Shown here: positions 55,257 through 64,000 of the stretch, in pieces
Layout of the letters: each line of letters starts with the position of its first letter
Position numbering within the stretch: the first letter of the stretch is position 1
DNA from: Amoebophrya sp. A120
Taxonomy: Eukaryota; Sar; Dinophyceae; Syndiniales; Amoebophryaceae
Assembly (NCBI GenBank): GCA_905178155.1
Contig: CAJINV010000009.1
Coordinates: 1,856,882 to 1,920,881 of the forward strand
DNA length: 64,000 nt
Reading direction: 5' to 3'
Made by a program: the position numbers and the translations under genes
The notes under the pieces: model-generated
What the model saw: only the letters and a program-made list of their open reading frames with translations
Databases searched by the model: none
What the model was told of the DNA's origin: nothing

Positions 55257-56937
55257 ATTTTCTTCTTCTCACAGCTCCTACGATCTTCCGCCCTGCTATC
55301 GTTCGTGCGCGAATGGGAAGTGCTGGCTCGAAGTCGAACTGATTCTTCTTCCCTTCTTACTCTTAGCTCCCCTCGCGTCTGGTGGTTCACGTTCTTTCCA
55401 ATTGCAATTGGCTCGCTTCTTTTCGTCAACTACTGCGTTGCCTAGTTGTCGCAGCCAGTGCACTGTAATACGAGAATCCGGTTACATCATCTCCTCGCCA
55501 AGGGAATGGACGAGACAAGGCAGAGACGGTTTGCGGCACGAGCGAACGCCAACACGAACCATGGACATGGTTTTCTCTATCTGTCTCTGCTGCGGCATTA
55601 TGAAGACACTAAGACTACTAGATCGATGCAGGACGACGTTGACGAGCCAGGATGTAATACTACAGATATGAGTTGGAGTTCTGTATGGAGACGATAACAG
55701 GGAAAATAGAAATACAGGGACAAGACTCCTGCGCAGCTATATTACCTCGAAGACTTTGCTACCGGAGAAATGACTTTGAGTTTGAGAAGATGACAGGACA
55801 AAAATAAAAATATTTCTTTCACTTTTCCTTCAAAACTTTGTTGCGAGATCTCATCGGGAATGTATCTTCTGTCTTCAGACAAGGAAGCAGAGCTGCCGGG
55901 GGGAAAAGTCAGCAGGCGTGTTGAGATTTAGTTCTAGTCGAGCTTGTAAAACAGGGGGCCTGAAGGCGTTCGAATTCCGCAAAAAAATGTGCGTGGAAAA
56001 ATAACAAAAACGGCACACTTAGTTGTCCAATCAACTCGACAAAACGACGAATAGATTGTGTTTGTGATTGATTAGGTGAGCCAAAAGTATTCAAAACGGC
56101 AGGACTGAACGTGGATTGTGTTGGTTGAACGAGCGGGTCTAGTGATCCTCCTATTATTTTTTTTCTTTGCACGAAGTAAGTTTTTTGTACGTGCTGAACC
56201 GCACCAATCGCCTACTTCTTCGTCGAAACGAAAAAGAACTGCAATTGCATTTTTTTTTGTACTACTGGTGGTGGTGCTTGATGTTGATGGCGGGAGCAAT
56301 ACAAATGGTTTTGCTTTATTTGCATTTATGTGTTTCGTCCGGTCGTCGCCGGTGGAGGACAGTACATTGCATTGAGAAGTCTTTTACGGGAGTAGAACAA
56401 CTTAAACGAAATTTTGATGTGCATGTGGGTGTGGCACCCGCGAAACTGAGAGCCGTTCTTGTCGGGATACTAGGGCTTTCTTGTTGAGCACGACATCAAA
56501 CTAGGGCGTTTATTCCATAATTGAGTAGAAACTCATGCCCGTTGTGGTTGTACACAAATCTTCGACGGCAACATCTTCTGTATCAAGCGTGATCGTTTAG
56601 CAAGGTTCTATCGGACACCGAGTTCAAGAGTTTCAAGCTCATGCTCAAGAAACACAAAAGGGAGTAAGCGACAACATCAACATGTGTTTTCGTCGTGGTA
56701 GGCAAGACGCTCCCAAGTAAATACAACAAAGACTTTCTTCAAAAAGTTTCAAAAAATCATACAAGAACATTGCGTCTGCGCTTTTCCTTTTTGCAAGAAC
56801 TCGTGCTTCTATCTTCTGGTTACGTTTATGCTTTGCCGGTACATCAACATGACAGTTGTCGGAATCGCCCACCCCCAGGTTGTCGGTCTACTTCACTCGA
56901 GGACATCCATGTTTTGCATCCTCTCTTCATCAGCTTC
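55257..56937. other. intergenic, no gene seen
   Basis: About 1.7 kb between the J-protein and CRAL-TRIO genes. Only short frames; no repeat of note. Confidence 0.5.
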
Positions 56938-59283
56938 CTACAGGAGCAGGTTGCTGCTGCTGCTTCCGACGACGCGCACGCTTTTTTTGCAGAGGTCCAC
57001 ACCCCTGCCTTCCAAGCCGAACTTCTGAATGCCCGTCACGCGTCGGTAGCCGCCGGACGAGTAGAGGATGTTCTCGTCCGACAGGCCCTCGGCCTTCAGC
57101 TTTTTTGCGTAGTCCTTGCCGAAGATCTTCACTTTGTTCTTGGTGGTCGGCGACAGAAAGACCGAGATGGCGCCCCAAATCATCTGGAAAATGAAGGGCG
57201 AGTTGATCAGCAGAATCTTGTACGCCGAGTCCGGGCTGAAATACTCGTACCGCTTCACGAACTCCGCGAAAAATTGGATTTTCCGCTGCAAGTTCTTCTG
57301 CGACTTCAGCGTCCACGCCATATCGAGCACTATGACGTTTTTGTACTGCAAAACTGAGGTCGTGTCACGATCTTCCTGAGCAGCTGACGAGGATGTTGCA
57401 GATGGTTCTTGGTTTCTATTTGTAGTCTTTTCCTGTTCATCTTCTAGAATCGCGTGATTTGTCCGCATCTTCTCCACCAGAGTTCCGTTCAGCCGCCGTA
57501 TGTTTTCCGTGACGCAGTACTCCATCTGCAGCATGGGTTCCAGCATGCGCTCGCTCCCCACCTCATCGATCGCGGAGAAGTCCAACAGATGCCACAAAAC
57601 CGGATACCCATAAAAGGTCTCGTATCCGAGGTGCAAAACCTCGTAGTCCAGCCACTGGCGCTCCCGTGCGGACAAGTGCGCCACGGCGTACGTGAACGGG
57701 GGCGGGATCAAGGCTGTTGATGCTACAGCAGCCTTCTGCTGGCTCGCGGTCGTGCCCGCACCTCCTGGTGGCGCCGAGTGAGCGTGCGTGAGCCGAGCTA
57801 AATCTTCCTGACCACTCGCCGCGAAAAATTCCGCTGTGTTTTCGGAAATTCTTGCTTTTCCACTGTTAGGGTTGTTCTGATCCCTTTTCATGGAGGGGCT
57901 GGGCGTCGCGCTGCTAGATGAAGCGGTTGAAAGCAGCCCGAGCTTGCTTCGCTCCTGCATGGCCATGCGGAAACAGCGCTCCGTGACTTGGCTACGGTCG
58001 CGCTCCTTGCGGTACCCGAAGACAAACTGCCAGATCAATGATTCGTCCAGCCGAAAACCTCCATGCTTCGGAGCAAACTCGCGCGCGAAAAGTTTCTCGA
58101 GGCGCTCGAACATCAGATTGTCGCGGTCGTCCCGCTGCTCGTACGTCTGCGTCTCCAGGTTCTTTTGGTAGCTCGCTGGAGTGCGCCGGAACTTGCTGTG
58201 CGTGGCGGAGTTGGTGCTTGAAATCTTCCCAGCTCCTGCCGTAAGAGTGCCTTGAGGGGTTGACGATACGGAGCCGGGAAGTTGTGGATTCTGCCTGTAG
58301 TTCCCATAACTGCTTCCTGTCGCTGCCGCGGTCCCGTTTGGTACTCCGGGTCCTCCCGCGGCAGACCGATGCCTTCGCCACCCCTGGTCGCGGTCGCTGG
58401 CGCTGCGATTTGCCTCCGACTCACACGTGTGGAATCCCGCACTGGAGTGTGACCTGGTGAGTTCGCGACTCGGCATACGCTCAAAGTCTGAGTGGTCGTG
58501 AGCTGTCGCAAAGCCTCCGGAGCTAGGTTGAAGTTGTCCACCTTGTGAAGACAAGACTCCCCCGCCCGGAAAACCGAAAGAGAACGAAGAATGCGGGAAC
58601 AAGCCTGGGGATTGTTGTACTGGCTGCGCCTGAGCACCAGCACCCGCTGCGTTCGCGGACCCAGCGCTATACAATTGGGAGGAAGACGATTTCCGTTTTA
58701 TCGCCACCACGGGGGGCTCAAACCCGAGACAACACGCGCGCCCCCACCAGTGGAGCACGCCCTGTAGACAGGCGGCCATGATGCTGCTGTCGTCAACGAT
58801 GTGGCTGACGCGCTGGCTTGATGTTCGGGGAAGCGCCGCGGACTTGTCAGCACGTAGAAGCTGATGGTGAGGCGGAGAGGCTAGTAGTCCTCCAGGTGTG
58901 CTACCGCTGAGCTTGTATAGGCTCGGGCTGGCTGTTGATGAGTAGGGATAATTCAAATGCGGGCTATTGCTCGGCACGTAAGCAGGAAGTTGAGGCTGTG
59001 CTAGAGCGTAGTTTCCTCCGCTTCCGCTCTTGCGATTAGGATTTGCGAACTCCTCGTGACCGTTGTTTGTGTTGCCAGTGCCACTCGTTCTTCCTTTTGG
59101 AGCTAGCCGCAGCTGCTCAAGATCGTCCTCATGGTCCTTTAGAAGGAATAACTTTCGCGAGGAGGGGGCGGTATCAGATTTACCCACGTTTCCCGTGGTG
59201 GAAAAGAGCTTTGGCGTGTTGATGAGCTGCTGAGACCCGGCCGCATTCTCAATACTCGAAGTGCGCGTCGAAGCGGTGGACAT
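56938..59283 (-). CDS. SEC14/CRAL-TRIO lipid-binding protein
   Basis: A 781-residue single open frame from an ATG. The N-terminal half is Ser, Gly, Pro and Asn-rich and probably disordered; a short hydrophobic, Trp and Cys-bearing piece (GVLHWWGRACCLGF) sits near residue 175. The CRAL-TRIO N-terminal helices follow (FERLEKLFAREFAP, DESLIWQFVFGYRKERD, ERCFRMAMQERSKLG). The lipid-binding lobe shows YGYPVLWHLLDFSA, VIVLDMAWTL, FFAEFVKRYEYFSPDSAYKI, then LLINSPFIFQMIWGAISVFL, which is the family pattern. Related SEC14 proteins exchange phosphatidylinositol and phosphatidylcholine between membranes. Charged inserts (about residues 440-520 and 600-640) are unlike yeast Sec14. Ligand unknown. Confidence 0.88.
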   Translation of the reverse strand: MSTASTRTSSIENAAGSQQLINTPKLFSTTGNVGKSDTAPSSRKLFLLKDHEDDLEQLRLAPKGRTSGTGNTNNGHEEFANPNRKSGSGGNYALAQPQLPAYVPSNSPHLNYPYSSTASPSLYKLSGSTPGGLLASPPHHQLLRADKSAALPRTSSQRVSHIVDDSSIMAACLQGVLHWWGRACCLGFEPPVVAIKRKSSSSQLYSAGSANAAGAGAQAQPVQQSPGLFPHSSFSFGFPGGGVLSSQGGQLQPSSGGFATAHDHSDFERMPSRELTRSHSSAGFHTCESEANRSASDRDQGWRRHRSAAGGPGVPNGTAAATGSSYGNYRQNPQLPGSVSSTPQGTLTAGAGKISSTNSATHSKFRRTPASYQKNLETQTYEQRDDRDNLMFERLEKLFAREFAPKHGGFRLDESLIWQFVFGYRKERDRSQVTERCFRMAMQERSKLGLLSTASSSSATPSPSMKRDQNNPNSGKARISENTAEFFAASGQEDLARLTHAHSAPPGGAGTTASQQKAAVASTALIPPPFTYAVAHLSARERQWLDYEVLHLGYETFYGYPVLWHLLDFSAIDEVGSERMLEPMLQMEYCVTENIRRLNGTLVEKMRTNHAILEDEQEKTTNRNQEPSATSSSAAQEDRDTTSVLQYKNVIVLDMAWTLKSQKNLQRKIQFFAEFVKRYEYFSPDSAYKILLINSPFIFQMIWGAISVFLSPTTKNKVKIFGKDYAKKLKAEGLSDENILYSSGGYRRVTGIQKFGLEGRGVDLCKKSVRVVGSSSSNLLL

Positions 59284-61023
59284 ATTTTCGTGTCTCGGGT
59301 GCTTCTTGTTGGGCTGCGGCTACGACGATTGGTTCATCCTCTTGACTTTTTCTACACCTATCCACCACCACGAAACGAAAGCGTGGAGGAATACAATAAT
59401 TTTTGCTCCTTGGAGATGCGCACATCGATGTTAATGATAATTTCCGACGAAATCGAAAAGATAAAGATGCGATTAGGAGGTAGTTTCAGAAAGGTAATTG
59501 CGAGGTGCTGGCGTGCTGCGTGGAAAACCTACGATGCTGATATCTATGATCTTGATCTTCTGAGCGACTCGCTACAGAAGTTCTTGGAGAAAACAGAATA
59601 TTAAAATGGAAATGCTTCTTGCGCTGTGGTCTTACTGGTCTTATGTGAAGAATAAAGTGCATGAGAAAGCTAAAGCTAGCCCATCGTCCATGAATACATA
59701 TTTTGTCGCCAACGTCACACACCGTCACCCGGGTTGGGCGTTCAAATTCGTTGTGAAAATTTACTGGAGGACTGCATGGTCAAGTCATGGTGGGAGGTAA
59801 GATGAAACGATCTCTGCTCATTCTTAGCGTTAGGGTGCGCATGCGCCTGTGTCATCTATCCGTGCTAGCTCTACTACACATCGACAGGAGGAGGCTTTTG
59901 GGCAGTTGGGGTTAGGGACCTGCTTCAGGTGCGTGTGTTGATATTGCGGCTTTATCTTCGAAAATGCTCTGCACGAACCTAAAGAGCTTTCTTATGCTTA
60001 TCTTCGTCTTCCAAATAGGTTCTTGTACTAGCCTATTCGTTATCATTTCTTTTTCTACTGCTCGTGCGTGTGCCTCATCTCTTTGAAGCCGTAGCCATTC
60101 TTACATTATCTCGACCTCCTCCCTCTTTGCAACTGCACGCAATCAACCATACTCCTGTTGCGCGAGGACTTTCTTCGCACTTTCGCTTTGACAAACGCAG
60201 GAGCAGGACATCGAGATTTAAGCCCAATGTGAGTTGTTCAAAAGCAGCTGGGAGAGCACCAGAGCAGTTAGCACACAAAGTCACGTAAAACGACGTCCTA
60301 GACCGAAGACTAACCACTTCGTTGAATTCTGTGTGTACTAGGACCGAATGAATCACGCGGCGCGCGGGTTGCAACCGTCCGATGTTGTGCCTTTATTACT
60401 TCTGGCGATGAATTACCGATTGAAAATCGAAAAACCAAAAAAGGAACATCAGAAAAGCGCCGCATTTGCACGAAATATGCAGTCCCGGGCAGCACATGCA
60501 CATGTGACACTGGACAGAAAGAAATTCAACATCGCAAAATTGATCTTCAAAATCGTGAGAGATTGATAGACCCGAAGATGAAATCTGGAAAAAGCTACAC
60601 GATAGCAAACGAAAACTACAACAAGCAGGCGTTTCATCAAACGCGTAATACTAAATTCGATCGCTTCAAACGCCCAACTACAAGCTTTGTACTTCTAAAT
60701 TTGATGCGGTTGATAGCTAGGTCGTAGGCGATAGAGAGGATACTACTGATTAAGTAGCGGTCAAAGCAGCGATAACTTCATTTTCATTTATCATTTATGT
60801 AGCTGCCACCGCAAGCGCAACGGTTTAGATTTTCATTTTGATTGTCCACGCTGACTAGGACAATAACAAGCTGAAGTGTCTGCTAGAATCATATTCATGA
60901 TTTCCGTACTACATCTACATCTAGCACATGCAACAGAAAAAGAAACTAGATCAGGAAAATGTTGCTACACCGGATCGTCCCCTTGTCCTGGCGGACGGTG
61001 CCACATCGTCCGGTACCTACTAC
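59284..61023. other. intergenic, no gene seen
   Basis: About 1.7 kb between two minus-strand genes. Frames reach about 100 codons without family resemblance. No repeat or RNA gene was recognised. Confidence 0.5.
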
Positions 61024-63042
61024 CTAGTCGAACAAATTGCCAAGATCAAACGATGCGTCGTCTACTTCCTCCTGGGCCTGGAAATATTGTTTCAGTCCGA
61101 GATACATCCATTTTTCATACTGGTGCATTCTGCCCAGTATCAATCTCATGACGCTTTCGCTTTTGTGCTTCCCGATGCTCAGGAAGCTCATAATGCTATC
61201 AATTTTGTCTTGCGCCCCCGTCGGCTCCTTTGACAGCGACCAGACACGAGAGATTGCATCAATCTCCTCTTCCCGGATTTCATACTCTGCCGCTAAAGCC
61301 AGAATCGCATCGCGCGGAACGACGAGCTTCTGCTCTACGGTCTGCTGTTGCATTGCGCGGAGTTTCATCAACTCGAGAAATTTTCCCTTCTTCCCGAGGT
61401 GCAACGCATACCCGAGGGGAGAAAACGCAATCCTCACCGCGGGGGAAGCAGTTCCACGACCCCCACGACGGGTCAGCGATTTAGACTTGACATTTCGCAA
61501 AACCTTGTGCTTGACATCCGGGTTCGCCAGCTGCTGGTAGATAATGCAGTCTGGATGCATGTTGCGGTCGTCGAGAAGCGAACTAACGCGTCCGGGACGG
61601 GCAAACCCTGCTTCAGGGCGTTTTTGATCCTTTGAGCTTTCAATTTCCTCGAGGACCTCGTTGAGAGTCAAGTCTGGGCAGCTTTGGCGGGAGTTCTTGT
61701 TCTGCGAAACATGTTTGTCAATTCGGAAGTCGAAGTCCTCGCCGTTCATTCGAATCTGTGCATCCCCCGAAGAGACTCCCTGATATCTTTCCTGGCGCGA
61801 TCGCCCTCGGTAGGATGCAGCTGGTTGCGGTTGTTTTTGAGAAGTACTTCGACTTGCTGAGTGAGTTTCTCCACCTCTTTCACTTCTTCTGGGCGTCCCG
61901 CTGCTCGTGGTTCGAGCAGCAGGAACTGCATGCTCATCATGAGCATGCGCTCTGGTGCTACTTGCTGTCCGTGGTGTAGCGACTACTCCCGAAGATTTTG
62001 CGGGAGAGTTAACTGTCTGTTTAGCGGCGCTGCTGCGACCTCTAGGGCTAGATGCTGGAGATCGTAATTCCATAGCAACAGGCGACGAAGGAGCAGGTCT
62101 GTTTTTTGAGAATTCCATAGCAGGTCTGCCTGAAGAAGGAACTGTTTTTTGAGAAGCACCACGAGCGCTCGTTGGCGGAGACCGGGGTGAAGACTGGGCC
62201 ACGGGCTGTTGATGTTGACGTTGAGCAGGCAGCGATCGGGCGCGGTTCGCAGCGACACGTAAATGATGAAGATCCGCTCCACCTGCAGTTGCATGATCAG
62301 ACGGATGTGCTGGCTGTCGTACGACCATAACAGGTTTAGCTGTAGCTTTTGGTTTTGCCGAAGAACCCCCGCCATAGTCTCGCAGCTGAGCAGCATCAGG
62401 TTGACGTTGAGATAGCGGCTTACTTGCCGCGACCGAGGGCGGCCCGCTGACTCCCTGCTGCAAGGGGGCAGTGCCAGAGTTGCGTGGTGTCGAAGCCGGC
62501 GACCCCGGTCTTGTTCCGCCGGCGCGTGCCCCTGCAACCTGTTGGTGTTGTGTCCTCGGAGAAGCAGCTACAATAGGTCCCCGCCCAGGAGGGGGAGAGG
62601 CAGCACGCTTTTTAGCAGGTACAGAGGCACCACCAGCAGCACGTCGCTGCACCGAATGAGTAGTACCAGTACGTCGATGCAGCGTCGCCTGAAACTGTCG
62701 CTCCACTTCGAGAAAAGCTTCGTCGTCTTCCAGCGAGAGCGGTGCCTTTCCGACCGAAAAAGGGCTTTTCCTTCTGTCCTCGCTGTTACGATTCTGATTT
62801 TGCTGAGAGTCTTCCTCGGATGACCCCACACTTCCCGCTGAATTCTCGTCGCCGTCCGCGCGGATCTCCGTCGCGTCCGCGCGGATCTCCGTGTCGACAT
62901 CGACTTGCGCGGCGCCGGTGGTCCTGTCTGCCGTTTCCAGCTTGTCCGGCGATCCTGCAACAACTCTGTCCTGTGCGGCGACAACGAGGGGACCCGGCAA
63001 GATCGCCGATAACACAGAAACCTTCCGCAAGTGAATCGCCAT
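61024..63042 (-). CDS. unknown protein with long low-complexity region and helical C terminus
   Basis: A 672-residue open frame from an ATG. The first 23 residues (KVSVLSAILPGPLVVAAQ) could be a signal peptide; a tandem pair EIRADATEIRADG follows. Residues about 60-430 are Ser, Ala, Pro, Arg and Gln-rich with scattered basic clusters. From about 500 a folded-looking region appears: ARPGRVSSLLDDRN, IAFSPLGYALHLGKKGKFLE, LMKLRAMQQQTVEQKL, then DAILALAAEYEIREEEIDAI and MRLILGRMHQYEKWMYLGLK. The end is acidic (DDASFDLGNLFD). I recognise no family. The basic low-complexity part fits a nuclear or RNA-linked protein as well as a secreted one. Confidence 0.6.
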   Translation of the reverse strand: MAIHLRKVSVLSAILPGPLVVAAQDRVVAGSPDKLETADRTTGAAQVDVDTEIRADATEIRADGDENSAGSVGSSEEDSQQNQNRNSEDRRKSPFSVGKAPLSLEDDEAFLEVERQFQATLHRRTGTTHSVQRRAAGGASVPAKKRAASPPPGRGPIVAASPRTQHQQVAGARAGGTRPGSPASTPRNSGTAPLQQGVSGPPSVAASKPLSQRQPDAAQLRDYGGGSSAKPKATAKPVMVVRQPAHPSDHATAGGADLHHLRVAANRARSLPAQRQHQQPVAQSSPRSPPTSARGASQKTVPSSGRPAMEFSKNRPAPSSPVAMELRSPASSPRGRSSAAKQTVNSPAKSSGVVATPRTASSTRAHAHDEHAVPAARTTSSGTPRRSERGGETHSASRSTSQKQPQPAASYRGRSRQERYQGVSSGDAQIRMNGEDFDFRIDKHVSQNKNSRQSCPDLTLNEVLEEIESSKDQKRPEAGFARPGRVSSLLDDRNMHPDCIIYQQLANPDVKHKVLRNVKSKSLTRRGGRGTASPAVRIAFSPLGYALHLGKKGKFLELMKLRAMQQQTVEQKLVVPRDAILALAAEYEIREEEIDAISRVWSLSKEPTGAQDKIDSIMSFLSIGKHKSESVMRLILGRMHQYEKWMYLGLKQYFQAQEEVDDASFDLGNLFD

Positions 63043-64000
63043 AACGTTCTTGCTGCCTTGTTTTACTTACTGCTCACTACGGGAAGAGGAAGCGAAACGA
63101 AACACGACAAAAACAAAAAGGGCAAGGGAGGCTACAGATAGAGTCTGACCCGTACCCCGCTAATTCTTTCCGCCTATTTGATATGTAGGTGGTCCACCTT
63201 CACGTCTACTGCTAAAACTTCGTATCGGTTATCTTCGTATAGAAAAACGCAAGGGGAACGGGCGCGGGAATGGCGAGGGATACTCAAAAGCTCTGAAGAA
63301 ACTCGGAAAAATTGACAACTAAATTCATTGTCTCATCAGATGTACACGTACGCACGAGGCGCTACTTGCCAGGATGATGTACGAGGTGGAGCGAGCAGGC
63401 GAACAAGACAGGCACGGTGATGAACGTTGAACCGAAAAAATACTGCGCAACTTCTGTACGAAACGGACCGACGGCAATCAAGCAAATGCTGGACGCGGCA
63501 TACGAATTTATTTTTGCGCACGAAGAATAACGTGAACCGATGATCTACCTCCAATATTACGAAGACATCATGGTGGGCTGCCTTGTAGTTTCACTCAATG
63601 TGACAGCGTGCAACGACCAACGCGGAAGTAAAACCGACGAACCGATGAGCTGCTTACCGATGATCTTCATCTTTATCTTTTTCTTTGAGTTTGCAAATAA
63701 ATCACTATCACAGAGACGCACGAGGACAGTGATGCTAATCGTAAACCTATACCTAAACCTAAAGGCGGACTTCGCGTATCACCATGTGGAACAGATACGA
63801 CACGAGGGGGAAAGACAACATCAACATCTCAAATAAATGAATTCCGGAAATGGCAAACTAAGACAGACCACCTTCTCGTTGTTCTATCAGAGTTCATCTT
63901 TTCTTGAAACGAATACGTACGTCAGATCCATACAGCGAAACAATCAAGTAGAAGTACAACAGTATCATGCTGGACCACGCCGGCTTGACGCACACGCACC
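63043..64000. other. window end, no gene seen
   Basis: About 960 bases after the last gene start. Frames under 100 codons only. An upstream gene might begin beyond the window. Confidence 0.5.

Overview
This is eukaryotic nuclear DNA of roughly balanced GC. Every gene I can support reads right to left on the minus strand, head to tail. Genes are intron-bearing and proteins carry long low-complexity insertions. Some introns are ordinary GT-AG. At least nine others lack usable GT-AG ends and are bounded by inverted repeats. One-direction clusters plus such introns are known from the parasitic dinoflagellate Amoebophrya (Syndiniales); an Amoebophrya-like alveolate is my best guess, but it is an inference, because no rRNA or organelle marker is present.

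Layout by increasing coordinate; all genes run toward lower numbers. 1-80: 10-bp tandem repeat. 1108-1809: one-pass membrane protein. 3250-4265: small J-domain protein (3 exons). 5505-7475: REX4-like 3'-5' exonuclease. 8226-9290: unknown. 10045-11284: WW-domain, probably mitochondrial protein (3 exons). 11.4-13.5 kb: only weak candidates. 13589-15035: 2-oxoglutarate/Fe(II) dioxygenase (2 exons). 15959-17731: AGC kinase. 18506-21313: divergent enoyl-CoA hydratase/HIBCH-fold protein. 21995-24597: RAP-domain protein (3 exons). 25858-39719: very large gene whose seven open blocks join in frame across six inverted-repeat introns, giving a secreted protein of about 3,700 residues with WSC and PAN/Apple domains. 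42089-43326: multi-pass membrane protein. 46902-50947: PPR-like protein with a long Gln/His-rich tail. 52361-55256: DNAJB12/14-like ER J-protein (6 exons). 56938-59283: SEC14/CRAL-TRIO protein. 61024-63042: unknown low-complexity protein.

Several products look organellar (RAP, PPR-like, HIBCH-fold, WW-domain), two are J-proteins and one is a large secreted adhesin-like protein. There is no operon logic. The main novelty is the intron class: inverted-repeat-bounded inserts, some apparently with target-site duplications, that must be removed without GT-AG signals for the proteins to make sense. I saw no tRNA, rRNA or CRISPR array.
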